64,000 bases of DNA from Papaver somniferum (taxonomy: Eukaryota; Streptophyta; Magnoliopsida; Ranunculales; Papaveraceae), in the NCBI RefSeq assembly GCF_003573695.1, contig NC_039358.1:157408920-157472919 (forward strand), given 5' to 3'. Positions 11,865 through 23,636 of the stretch are shown piece after piece. Below the pieces are notes generated by a model. The model saw only the letters and a list, made by a program, of their open reading frames with translations. It was not told the origin of the DNA and searched no databases. The position numbers and the translations under genes are program-made. Position 1 is the stretch's first letter. The number at the start of each line of letters is the position of its first letter.

Positions 11865-11869
11865 AATCA

Positions 11870-13775
11870 TCTCTCTGATGAAGCAGAGAAGGTTGGCGTT
11901 CATAAGCCCGAAGACTCCATGTCTTGTGAGGATCCTGTACTGCCCATATCCCTATTCGCTGTCAGGAAAACGATGGAGTCTGATTCCCTCTAGCTTGTAT
12001 TTTTGTTGCCTAGTATGTCTTCTTTTTGGATTAGTTGGAAGAATAACTAGTGCTTTGAATAGCGAAGATTGTGACTACACATGGCTATTTTTTTCATCTT
12101 CTTATGTTATTTTTTAGGTTTATTGTTTTTAAATTCTTAAAATATTTGGAGGATGATATTATTGCAGTATTAATCTGTTTTGAAGTATTGCAATATTTTT
12201 ATGAGATATGTATTGTTTGCGTCCGTGAACTTGAAGGTCCCATATTGTGTCAAAAGTAAAGTCGTTCATAAATTGATATTCGTATTGATGAAAGGACGAA
12301 TGGACTTTTGAAAATTACAAAAGTTATGCCTATGCAGTCATTTATTTGATGGAAAATATGATGAAATCTTTTGTTTGACAAGGATAAAGTCTATTATGTC
12401 GTTATGCAAATAGTGATGGAAAATAGAATAGATCCTTGTATGTTATCCACGGTATTGATCTTCATTGATACATTTTGTTATGTTTTACCATGAAGGCTCC
12501 ATTGTGTATCTTATGTTGAGCACCTTACAACTATGTCGATTAATATTGGCCTTGTTGGTTGTTCCATAAGATGCTATGTGTTGAGCATTCTTGAACTAAA
12601 TTTATCATCTTGATGGGTCATTTAGTCATTTGCTCCGAAAGTCTTCTTTTGTCGAGCAAAATCTTTTGACAATTAAATTGATTGCTTCGGTGATTAGTTT
12701 GGTTGTGTATTCCAATTAGATTAATTATAGGTTCTCTTGTAATTAATCTAGTTGAGTTTTTCATATATTCCATAAGTTCTTGTGTTGAGTATATGAACGG
12801 CTATACTAATCATGTTCTATTGGTTGATGTAGTCGTATATTCCGTAAGGTTTTCCTTATGTTGAGTATTTGAACGATTAAGGTAGTCATCTCCGTGTGGT
12901 TATCTTAGTCGTAGCTCCGTGAGTTTTCTTATGTTGAGCACAATCAATTAAATTGATCACTTTGTGGTTTGATTTAGTTGCGTATTCCGATTAAATTAAT
13001 CATGGGTTTACTTGTGATTAATTTGGTTGAGTTTTGGATATAAAAAATCATTTCCATGGTTTTTGGTGTCCAATTAAAAATCCTTCTTTTCTTTCGAAAT
13101 TAAGGTCGCTCTTGTTGTTCTTTCGAGAATGACATCAAATGGGGGAGAGTTCTTTTGAACTTGTGCTTAATGGTAATATCTTGTGGGGTGTGCGGCTGTG
13201 GAATTTTATAGGGGTTATCGTGAATCTTAAAACTCCTTGATGAATGCATTTAGCTTCGGCTTTATGATTGCATCTAAATTAAGTTGGTATGTATTTTTAT
13301 TTTAGTCTATGAAATATCTCTTGTGGAAATTTCATTATGATCCCGTTCTTTTACCTTTGCCAATTTTATTGACAAAAAGGGGGAGAAATAATGTAGTTCA
13401 CACTACAAATACATATGGTTTTCAGATCATTGTGTAAGTGGGAGTGGCTTCCATGATCGAGATGGAGTATTGACTAAGGGGGAGTGATACATATCATCAT
13501 AGTATTGTTGTTAAAGTCGTGATGCAATTGGACTTTTATGTTACATAATGATACTATGACACTGTATAATAATGATTGAGAATCTCAATTTCTCTCATTG
13601 TTATAGCTACGGATATTCAACAACGGTGGTGCTAAACTTACAACCTTTGGGATCATTGGAGTACTTGGAAAGACGAAGATTTCAAGGAACGTTGAAAATT
13701 AGACTATGGAATAGGAGCCACTAAAGTTTATCTTTTTTGTATTCCATATGTATTAATAGTTTTGTCACTAAAATT
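11870..13775 (+). other. 3' noncoding internal region with degenerate repeats
   Basis: No supported coding frame. From about 12500 to 13030 a degenerate unit recurs at roughly 80-90 bp: a TCCGTAAG- or CCATAAG-like word, then CTTATGTTGAGCA or GTTGAGTAT, then a TTAATC-rich segment. GGGGGAG tracts near 13140, 13378 and 13480 precede the true PPT. The outer element has comparable but diverged features. Confidence 0.55.
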
Positions 13776-13790
13776 GACAAAGGGGCAGAT
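13776..13790 (+). promoter_or_regulatory. Polypurine tract of the inner element
   Basis: GACAAAGGGGCAGAT directly before the 3' LTR TGTTAGAGCA. The matching site of the outer element reads AAAGGGGGAGAT. Confidence 0.75.
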
Positions 13791-16168
13791 TGTTAGAGCA
13801 TAGCTCGGTCGACATCGCATGCGTTGTTATATCAAGCATGTTTGTCAATGTTAGTGATCAAAACTATGAGTCTTGATTTCTAGTCTATTATAGCTAAGTC
13901 TCGGACTAGGATAGAAAAGTGTAGTTGAGCTCAAGGACTTCATGGCGATTCATCATACAACGATGGAGATCTACTCAAGGAACCGTGGAACTTCATCAAC
14001 AAAAAGGTATGTGGAGACTTGAACTTATTTGTCACTCAAAAGTCTATCTATTCTATCTCCTACTTCTTATGAGACAAAAAGTCGTATGCTATATAGACTG
14101 GATCATACACATTTGACATTTCGAGTTGAGTATTCACTACTTATCTTTTTCTCGAAATCATGTGTTGGTAAAGCGTTTCTCTTTGATCAAGTTTATCTTC
14201 ACCTAGTGACGAATGTCATGAAAAGTTTCAATTACTTTGAGAATTGCTCTGACGTGAAACGGTCTGTGAATAACGGCTATATAACGTCCTCTGAGAATGT
14301 CTCAATGATTGGAATGAGAGTTTAGATTACATAACCATGTATTCCGTAATCTGAATTTTTCGAAATTTGTTGATTGAGAGAAACCGGAGAGATTGGCTTT
14401 GCCAAGTCCGCGAACTGACGGAAGTTCTCTTGCCGAGAATTTCTGCTGGGATTTTCCAAAAACTCGTTTGCGTGTTTAGTCCGCGAACTGGCGGAAGTCT
14501 CTTTGCTGAGATTTTCTGCTGAGTTTGGAAAACTCTATCGGTTTCCTTAAGTCCGCGAACTTGTTTGTGAGATTAAGTGGTTATGATCTAAAGATGTGCT
14601 CTGAACATGAAACTTAAATTACTAAGGAATGCTGTATGAAAACCGTGGCTATAAAAGTTCATGAGACGATTCAATCGAATCGAATCATCGTTGTTTCAAT
14701 TGTGTCTTGTGTAGTTACATAAGATCTCATAGCAATTGAACAACTCTCTAACTAGTTCATTTGAGTCAATTGAACTAGTTATGGTGAAGAAGAACTAGGT
14801 TAATATGAAGTGCTCATATGGTTAACCTTTTGGGTTACTATGTTGAACCAACATACACGTACACGTTTGGGCATGGTTTTCACAAACCCAGTAAACGTCT
14901 ACCCAAGTGTGTGTGACAATCTAAGTTTTCGATCTAACGGTTGAGAAATATTAACTTGAATCTAAATCAGGTTTTCATCTAACGGTGAATATGGATTCCT
15001 TTGTAACTAAGGCAAAACCCTGATTTGAAGGTTATATATAGGAGACATCTAGCATTGTGCAAAACTAATCCCCACACGTCTGTGTGATACTAGTGCGATC
15101 GCTAGAGTCGATTCTCCTTTAACCTTTGGTTTTCTTCTCTAAAACCAGGTTAACGACTTAAAGACTCCATTGGGATTGTGAAGCCAGACCGATATTAATT
15201 TTATCATAGTTGTGTGATCTGATCTTGCATCTTCTATCGTACGAGTACAATCTTTTATTATCTTGAGATCGTGAGAGTTCTCCGATAGGCAAGATAAAGA
15301 AGTCACAAACATCTTTGTCTCACTATTTGTGATTCCTCGACAATCCGCTTGTGTAGTCAAGAAGGATTGTTGATAGGTGATTGATTAATCTAGGTTATTC
15401 TTCGGGATATAAGACCGGATTATCAATTGGTTCCTGTTCACCTTGATTTTATATCTTAAGACGGAACAAAAACCTAGGGTTTTTCTGTGGGAGACAGATT
15501 TATCCTTTGATAGACTTTTTTGTGTGAGGCAGATTTGATTATTATCAAGTCTGCGATTTTGGGTTGCAGCAACTCTTAGTTGTGGGTGAGATCAGCTAAG
15601 GGAATCAAGTGCGTAATATCCTGTTGGGATCAGAGGCGTAGGAGTACAACTGTACCTTGAATTAGTGGGAGACTGATTGGGGTTCAACTATAGTCCAGTC
15701 CGAAGTTAGCTTGTAGTAGGCTAGTGTCTGTAGCGGCTTAATATAGTGTGCATTCAATCTGGACTGGGTCCCGAGGTTTTTCTGCATTTGCGGTTTCCTC
15801 GTTAACAAAACTTCTGGTGTCTGTGTTATTTGTTTTCCGCATTATATTTTATATAATGGAAATAATACAGGTTGTGCGTTAAGATCATCAATTGGAAATC
15901 CAACATTTGGTTGTTGATTGATATTGATTGATCCTTGGATATTGGTCTTTGGTACCGTCCAAGTTATTCCTTGTATTTGATAAAGACTCGCTATTATTTT
16001 TAGCGTGAATAAAAATAAAATCAAGTGAGAGATATTAACTTCTTGAGATACTTTAATCTAGATTGAGTCTGAATGTCTAGTTGATTCTCTAGCAAAGTAT
16101 TTCGGAGTTAGTCCATACAGATTGCTAAGCGAAATATTGGGTAGTATTGTTAGACCCCCGCTTTTTCA
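13791..16168 (+). repeat. 3' LTR of the inner family-A element
   Basis: 2378 bp, TG...CA, colinear with 7552-9946. It lacks one of the CGCGAACT units near 14400 that the 5' LTR has, showing that the U3 repeat number changes. After the CA end the sequence returns to the interior of the outer element. Confidence 0.9.
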
Positions 16169-16603
16169 CCTTGGGTTACTCGTATATATTTCGTACGGGT
16201 CTGGTGTACGTGCACTTATAGTTGCAAACTTGGTACAAGACCAAGAAAGTAATGGAGACGAATTTAGAAGTAGTCTTGATAAAACTCAAAGATACATTCT
16301 AAACGAATTGACGACAGCCTTAGTTCAAAAGAACATAAGATAATTTTTGATGAAAAACAACTAATTGGTCAATGGGAAGAGGACAGAAATCCTTCAAGGC
16401 AATCAACAAAGAAGCATTCTCAAGAGTGGAGATCAAAAATATTACACCGGAGAAAAGCTCAACAGTTTTGTGATCAACATTTCGTAAAGGGAAAAGATAA
16501 TGAAAAGAATAATATCACAACGACTAATTTCTCAAGACAAAATATCTTCTTGAGAATTATGAGAATCCTCCTCGTAACTATGGGAGGACACTACATTGAG
16601 CAG

Positions 16604-17960
16604 TCAAGTCGTATTTTGATGAACATTTTGCTCATCAAGAATATTGACTTCTTCTCTCTTTACTTCATGAAGATTTTCAGAAAAATCAATAGGAATAGTC
16701 GAAAGAGATTTAAACATTGGAGAACAAGGGATACCTGAGACTGCTGCTTTCCTTGTCTTCTTAATACTCTGTTTGAGTCTGTTTATACTTGTCTTGAGCT
16801 CCGAGACTCGATTATTGATATGAATGAAGTCTGGAGCCGACACCTTGGATTCAAGGCTTTCTTCAGGGAGAGTGAAGGAGTTTGAACCTTTTTTCTTCCT
16901 CCTATGATTTTTTTCTCTTCTCAAAGTAATTTAAAGAGTCAGTTGTCCACCTGACGTTCTTTCTTCTACAATTGTAAGCGTTTTTTGTCTCAAGATCATA
17001 ATCAAGAATTGGCTTATCACAACATTTTTCTTGATTGCAGACAGTGCCTTCTATTCCATATCGATGAGAGAAAGGTTTAATTACTTCTTTAGACATCCAC
17101 ACAAGAATGTTATGAAGTTTCTCATTCCTTAGTCGAAAACGACATCTCCTTTCAAGATGTCCTTTGTTTCCGCAATAATAGAAGTTAAAGTAATTTTTCT
17201 TGACTGTTATCATATGAGATGATTTCGAAGGTGGGAAATCCTTGTTCCTAGGAACATCAGCTGCTAGAAAAGGTTTTTCACAGGGAGAGCTGGCATAAGC
17301 ACGAAAGAAATTGATCTTATTAGTACTTGGAGCGTCTATTCCTTTATAGCCCAGACCACGTGTATCACGATGTTCTTTTTACATGCTCCAAGCATAGAAG
17401 ATAATTTTGTAGAGTTAGAATTAAATCTTTTCAGATTCTCTTCCAGTGATTTTACCTTATCAAGAGCAGCAGTGAGATCAGTCTCTAAAAGTTTTTGTCT
17501 GGAGAGAAGACTGAGTTCTCTGTCATTAAAACATTTTTGTTGAGAGCCATATCTTGCTTCAGATTCTGCAAGTCTTTCTTTCAACACAAAGAGATTTCGA
17601 AGAAGATTATCACATTCAGACCTTTTTGAGCGCACATCTTCTTCTCGGTCTTTAAGGGTAGATTGTAAGAGTTTATACCCACAATCATAACCTTTAAAGA
17701 GTTTTCATAGCTTTCTATTTTCTTGACAGAGAGGTGCCAAATATTTACCCAAGCAAGCTGTTGACTTCTTTTCTTTAATAGCATGGTCAAAGAGCTTAAT
17801 ATACTGAGAGACTTCCTCATCAATACTTTGTCCTTCTTCTGAATCACACTCATCAGAAAGATCATCCAGATGTTCATCAAGACATTTTTCCCAGTTGAAG
17901 GCAGATTCAGTCAAATGAGCAGATACAGTAGATTTCTCAGAGTGACTCCGAACTGATGTT
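16604..17960 (-). pseudogene. Copia/Sirevirus-type gag relic of the outer element
   Basis: On the minus strand the protein begins near 17960 and reads through ESAFNWEKCLDEHLDDLSDE, then a coiled-coil stretch with KVKSLEENLKRFNSNSTKLS. A frameshift near 17375 follows, then EHRDTRGLGYKGI, the GLGY-type motif that ends the coiled coil of many plant Copia gags. Next comes a zinc knuckle, FYYCGNKGHLERRC, in which the first Cys of CX2CX4HX4C is Phe, and a Lys-rich tail to 16604 with another frameshift near 16910. Gag would coat the RNA and build the particle. Several frame breaks show that it is dead. Confidence 0.75.
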
Positions 17961-18041
17961 GCGTTATCAGAGATATTACTGCCGTATATAGAGTCAGATT
18001 GCTACAAACACAGACTTATAAGGTCTTAAACCTGTTTGCCT

Positions 18042-18053
18042 GCTCTGATACCA
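18042..18053 (-). promoter_or_regulatory. Primer-binding site of the outer element
   Basis: The plus strand shows GCTCTGATACCA, the complement of TGGTATCAGAGC, with the same 2-nt spacer to the LTR as in the inner element. Confidence 0.9.
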
Positions 18054-18055
18054 AT

Positions 18056-20427
18056 TAAAAAAGTGGGGGTCTAACAACCTCACCCAATATTTCGCTTAGC
18101 AATCTGTATGGACTAGCTCCAATATACTTTTAAGAAAATCGACTAGACAGTCAGACTCAATCTTAATAAAAAGTTATATCTCAATTTCTCGATTCAAACC
18201 CCACTCAAGCAAATAGAAATCCACGAGCATGATTGAATACAAGATAAATAACTTGAACGGTACCAAATACCAATGTTCAAGGATCAATCAATTTCAATCA
18301 ACAACCAAAGGTTGGATTTACCAATTGATCGGTTCAACGCATAACCTGTGATATTTCAATTATATAACAAAATATAATGCGGAAAAGAAATAGCACAGAC
18401 ACCAAAAGTTTTGTTAACGAGGAAACTGCAAATGCAGAAAAACCCCGGGACCTAGTCCAGATTGAACGCACATTGTATTAAGCTGCTACACACACTAGCC
18501 TACTACAAACTAACTTCGGCCTGGACTGTAGTTGAACCATAATCAATCTCACATTGATCCAAGGTACAGTTGTGCTCCTTATGTCTCTGATCCCAGCAGA
18601 ATACTACACACTTGATTCCCTTAATTGATCTCACCCACAACTAAGAGTTGCTACGACCCAAAGTCGAAGACTTTAATAAAAAAATCTGTCTCACACAGAA
18701 AAGTCTATAGTAATAGATAAATTTGTCTCCCACAGAAATACCTACGAGTTTTGTTCCGTCTTTTGATAAATCAAAACAGGAACCAATTGATATACCAGAC
18801 TTATATTCCCGAAGAACATCCTAAAAATATCAATCACCTCACAATAATCTTAATCGACTAGTGAAACAAGATATTGTGGAATCACAAACGATGAGACAAA
18901 GGTGTTTGTGACTACTTTTCTATCTTGCCTATCGGAGATATAAATCTCAAGCCAATATTATGATTGTACTCAATCACAATAAAAACAACAAGATCATATC
19001 ACGCAACTACAAAGAAAATAGTTGGGTCTGGCTTCACAATCCCAATGAAGTCTCCAAGTCGTTAACCTACAGGGTCTCGAGATAAACCTAAGGTTAAAGG
19101 AGAATCGACTCTAGTTTACACAACTAGTATCACATAGGAGGTGTGGGGATTAGGTTTCCCAGTTGCTAGAGTTCTCCTTTATATAGTCTCCAAATCATGG
19201 TTTGCAATCTAAGTTACCTTGGTAACAAAGAATTCAATATTCACCGTTAGATGAAAACCTGATTAGATTCAAGCTAATATCTTTCAACCGTTAGATCGAA
19301 CTTAGCTTGTTATACACAAATGAAATATTACTTCATTTAGGTTTGAGTAACCGTACCTAAACGTGTACACCTAGTTGGTTCAACAATAGTTAACCAATGG
19401 TTAGCCATATGAGCACTTTCATATCAACCTTATTCATCTTCACCATAACTAGTTCAAATGACTCAAATGAACTAGTTAGAGAGTTGTTCAATTTCTTAGA
19501 TCTCATAGAAGTATACAAGACACAATCGAAGCAAAATAGGTTTTGATTCACTTGAACCGATTCATGAACATTATAGCCACGGTTTGCAAATATTGCATAC
19601 CTTATTATATATAAATGTTTTAGTTCATGAACAAACCGATTTTAGAAAGTAACCTACTTAAGTATGCAAACGGGTACGCGTACTTAAGTAACCGGATTAA
19701 GTTTGTTTTTCACTTTCAAGCTCCAGCAGAAATTCACGGACATGAACTTTCCGCCAATATGCGTACGGGTGCGCATACTGTCCCAGATTTCCAACAACCA
19801 CCGGTACGCGTACGGGTACGCATACTTTGGGTTCCCGGTTTTGGACTTTTACACAAATGTGAAAACACACTATGCTTATATCCAAATATGGTTACATGTT
19901 CTAAACTCTCGTTTCAATCATTGAAACATTCTTAGAGGATGTTATGTAGTTGTTATCTACAAACTATTTTTCATCAAAGCGATTTTCAAGAAATTGAAAT
20001 GATCAACATGACTTCGTCACGAGTAAAGATGAAGTTGGCCAAAGCAAAAGCTTACCAACACATATTTCGATAAATAGATAAGCGAGATAAACTCGGCTCG
20101 AAATAGCAAATGTGTATAATCGAAATCTTTATAGAAATACGACTTTTGTCTCAAGATAGGAGATAGAATAGATAGACTTTTGAGTGATAGATAAGTTCAA
20201 GTCTCCACATACCTTTTTGTCGATGAAGTTCCACCAGTTCCTTGAGTAGTTCTTCGTCTTCGCATGATGAACATCGTGGAGTCTAGAGATCAACTAAACT
20301 TACTATCCTAGTCCGAGACTTAGCTATAAGTAGACTAGAAATCAAGAGTTATAGTTTTGGCAACTAAACTTGACAAACAAGCTTGAGATAGAAACGCTTG
20401 AGAGTTCGACCGAGCAGTGCTCTAACA
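18056..20427 (-). repeat. 5' LTR of the outer family-A element
   Basis: 2372 bp in minus orientation. Its end next to the primer site is mutated (TAAAAAAGTGG instead of TGAAAAAGTGG); the other end is CTCTAACA. It keeps the TATATA motif near 19178 that is degraded in its partner, and contains the GTACGCGTAC-type palindromes at about 19675-19830. Confidence 0.88.
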
Positions 20428-21135
20428 AGATTCGAGTTCTTGGGGAATGTATATTGATCAAGGGGAAAGTTATTCACAATTTGTTCCAAATCGAAGATAG
20501 AGAAACCTTTTTTCTTCTTCTTCTCTAAGTACACTTTAAGATTGCTGACTGGGACCTCGATAATTGGCAGCCACTTCTTGGCAGCCACACTAACCTAACC
20601 AGATGATTAATAGACAACTAAATATATGGCATATTGAAGGGCACAAAGAAACAAGTTCGAGTGACATTAAGGAGACAACTAATTTTTATAAAATTTCGCG
20701 ATTTAACTACGACTGACCGGATGAGTTGGAATTATTTATGATACGAACATCAGCAACAACTAAACCAAATGTTTTAAATACATGTAATGTGAAGGATGTT
20801 AAAAACAACATCAATAGCAAGGATAATCGAAGCACACAAAAACAAATAATACAGATCTAATGCATTTTATTTGGATACCTCACAGGTACAGGCCAACCCT
20901 GCAAGATTAGGTATGCGATCAATTAGTGATGCAACAATGATACACTCCCGTGAACAGTTGGATCACAATCTACAACAACTCTCTGTCCACCGCCTATAAA
21001 TACTTGATCTTCAAGCATAATTTTCAAACCAAAACTATCATAAGGAATATCGACTTGGGACGCAACTTCTGCCGTATGAACTTCTGGTCTAAAGAATTTG
21101 TAAAATTTTATGACAGAGAGCTATTGTTGACAAGA
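20428..21135 (-). pseudogene. SpoU/TARBP1-like RNA methyltransferase, upstream exons of the broken gene
   Basis: Three minus-strand pieces are recognisable. About 21135-20875 encodes a segment ending in SLIDRIPNLAGLACTCEV, after a frameshift, the family's catalytic-domain entry motif. About 20785-20725 encodes FKTFGLVVADVRIINN. 20589-20428 encodes VAAKKWLPIIEVPVSNLKV, then GFSIFDLEQ and PLDQYTFPKNS. They join in order to the last exon at 2740-2575. Acceptors (TTAG before 20589) are visible, but the donor after FPKNS is not, and frame breaks occur. A further open segment at 21477-21535 before a GTACTG donor might be an earlier exon. The enzyme family methylates ribose 2'-O of guanosine in tRNA. 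Confidence 0.82.
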
Positions 21136-22597
21136 TATGTGATGGTTATAAAAAAAATTGAGAATGGTTAAAGGGAAAAAAAGTTCAAGTTTTGGAAGTT
21201 AACCAAGGAAAATCTGCTATTAAAAGGTAAAGAAAAGATCAAGCAATTTAAGATCAAATTGAAGAATGGCACCACAGAGAAACACAATTTCGGAGACCAA
21301 AATCTGAAGAGTCACACTTGTTGGAAGCTGATAACAATAAAAATCACTTCCACATGCAAGCCAATTACAGAAGATGCGGGAATAAAATAAACCGCTGAAA
21401 GATAAGAATGACAAATGGTTTACTGGCAGAATTAGGCTAGAAAATCTTCTTAACAATTATTTTATGAATATCAGTACCTCTGTTAATCCTCAAATCAACA
21501 TCAACTGTATTAATCCCCTTCCAAGTTGTATTATAGCTCAGGACAACATTTTTCTTACAAGAATTTTATTAATGAGAAAACCGCATATGCCGAAAAATCC
21601 CAGTACCTAGTCCAGTTCTGAATATTCTCAGAATTAAGCCGTTATACAAAGAACACTACCAACTTCGTATAGTTGACTTGAGACAAAGTAAACTACCCCT
21701 AGTTACCTAGTTTCCTCAGTATACTTGCACCTACAACCAATCTGGCCAATGCACGTGAATCCTAAGATAGATTCCACTATCTTAAGTTGTTTCAGTCGTT
21801 GTGAAGACTTCAAACACTCATTTGGATCGTCTTCCAAATAGTAAAAGATAATATGTTTGGTAAACATTCTATCAATCTCAAGAAGTAAATCGGAGATTTT
21901 TGTTGAGTACGAAAAATGATCTTATGTTTAACTCAATAAACTCCTTTGTCCGGTTTATAGATCAATAAAGATCTAGATTGCCGAAATAATCAGATCTAAA
22001 TTTACAAGCTACTAGATTCGAATACTGAAGAATACCACCAAATGATAGCTTGTCGAACTACTTTCAATCAATCGTCTATCAAAGATAAACGAGATACAGT
22101 CGGATCTCAGCCGATCAAGTTTGTGCACGAAGCAAATCACAAAGATACGAAACTAATAAGAAATCTTCTTGTCTTCAAATATTCAATGTCTTCTTCTGTA
22201 CGTGCACAACCTAACTTGATTTCAACTTATAATCGAGCATGCAAAAAACGGAGTCTGTTAACAACGGATGGTCACAAATCAACGTCAGATCTAAAGACAG
22301 ATCCGAACTACCGTAATCTCTTGATTTAGTTTGAGTGATCTTATATCAGAAGAGAAGTCTCTCAAGAATAATCAAACTAGGTGCAATCAAGAGTTAACAA
22401 CCGTTAGTCAATCAACTCAATAAGCGAAAACTAAAATACTAAAGAAATTCAAAGTTCCCAATAACGGTACTAGTAGACGCTTCTTGATCCCAAGGAAGTC
22501 TTTAAACTAGCGCACGTAAGAGATTTCTCCTAATTAGGTTACTCTTCTCTCCAAGATAGTATTACAAATAATCCTATTATTCGGCTACAACAGTGAC

Positions 22598-22742
22598 CTA
22601 TATTGTGAAAAGCACCTTAGGTGCTCTAGGCACACGATTCTCCCAAGGGGCGCCTAGGAAATAAAGCGCCCTAGGTGCCAAAATTTGTATAGCTTTAAAA
22701 AAAAAAACACGGGCGCCTCGCTTAGCGCCTAACACAAAATAG
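22598..22742. mobile_element. 145-bp MITE, hAT-like
   Basis: Ends CTATATTGTG and CACAAAATAG form inverted repeats of 10 bp with one mismatch. The flanks ACAGTGAC and GCAGTGAC make an 8-bp target duplication with one mismatch. The body is dominated by GGCGCCT and TAGGTGC words. Another family-B LTR near 63290 has no such insert. The 8-bp duplication suggests a hAT transposase in trans. Confidence 0.6.
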
Positions 22743-23225
22743 GCAGTGACTACAAAATGAAGTGTCTGCCTCAGGATAAGTTTGTAAGAAAAACAAACTT
22801 CACTATTTATGGACCAAGGTAGTTTGGATACTAAGGAATTTCCACAACCCAAAATATTCTCAAGATATGCAATAAAGCACTTAAATTCGGTTTTGTCTAA
22901 TTTCAACCAATATTCAACTGTATAACCGAAATCCCTTTTGAATTACAACTCGATATTAGCTAGCATACAAGATATTTAACTAATATATCTTCCAGAGATA
23001 TGTTTTGCTTGCTGGAAAAACAAAACATATATTCAAAAATCTTAATAAAACGATTCTTAAACATTTCGGTTTGGGATCTCACCTTGAGTATCAAGGAATA
23101 TCTTTGAACAATAAAATATAATATTTATACACATGTTCAAATTACTCACTATGTCGACATCTTGAAATTTACAATTCTGCAAACCCAATTTCCAAAATCA
23201 CACAAACCCTAAAGTGTACGTGACA

Positions 23226-23430
23226 AATAGAAATCGGTTTTGCATATGGGGATCGATTCTACCATGAGTCCCAATATAGGTAGGGATCGGTTCTACCTTG
23301 ATTCCCATATAGGTTAATATCGGGACTACCTTGACTCCCAACATAGGAAAGGATCGGTTCCACCTTGAATCCAAATATAAGTAAGGATCGATTCCACCAT
23401 GGTTCCTAGCATAAGTAGGGATTGGTCCTT
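23226..23430 (-). repeat. U3 tandem block of a family-B LTR
   Basis: Four or five units of roughly 40 bp containing GGGATCGGTTCTACC and a TCCCAATATAGG-like word. The corresponding block in the forward copy (28540-28880) is built on TTGGTATGACCGATCC, and in the copy at 63800-63950 on GGGATCGGTCATGCTATAG. Confidence 0.6.
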
Positions 23431-23636
23431 CAATATATCTTGAATGAAAACCATACCACCAATCCTATTGGTTTCTTTCAGCTACGAAACAAGTTTGTAA
23501 GTCTACTTCTTTAAACTTATGTAATCAAACATAGTTTTCTAGGCATGAAATCAATCCTAAGGTCATTACACAATCTACTAAACAAGTTACCAAGATTATT
23601 TCTATGTCGCAATTACGAAGTTCAAAAGATAAGCAT

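Larger units (their letters stand above)
7552..16168 (+). mobile_element. Inner family-A LTR retrotransposon, forward, non-autonomous
   Basis: Two direct LTRs (7552-9946 and 13791-16168) start TGTTAGAGCA and end GCTTTTTCA. The flanking pentamers are CCTAG (7547-7551) and CCTTG (16169-16173), a target duplication with one mismatch. The primer site TGGTATCAGAGC follows the 5' LTR after a 2-nt spacer. The 3.8-kb interior has a decayed gag-like region, a short coiled-coil ORF and a long 3' noncoding region, with no pol. It is inserted into the interior of the outer family-A element. In the first roughly 490 bp the two LTRs differ at about 14 positions by eye. Confidence 0.9.
2921..20427 (-). mobile_element. 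Outer family-A LTR retrotransposon, reversed, gag-only, Sirevirus-like
   Basis: Two LTRs in minus orientation (2921-5759 and 18056-20427) bound this element, and AGATT occurs as a perfect 5-bp target duplication at 2916-2920 and 20428-20432. The initiator-Met-type primer site is at 18042-18053 and the polypurine tract at 5760-5775, both on the minus strand. The internal region is 5760-7551 plus 16169-18055. It encodes a Copia-type gag relic and a small coiled-coil ORF; protease, integrase, reverse transcriptase and RNase H are not visible, so it is non-autonomous. The inner element 7552-16168 interrupts it. About 16 differences in a roughly 300-bp LTR comparison by eye suggest it is older than the inner element. 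Confidence 0.9.

Noticed and set aside
22042..22329. 95-codon ORF in the plus strand
   Set aside because: Lies inside the reversed family-B LTR; the homologous stretch at 62840 onward does not keep the frame.
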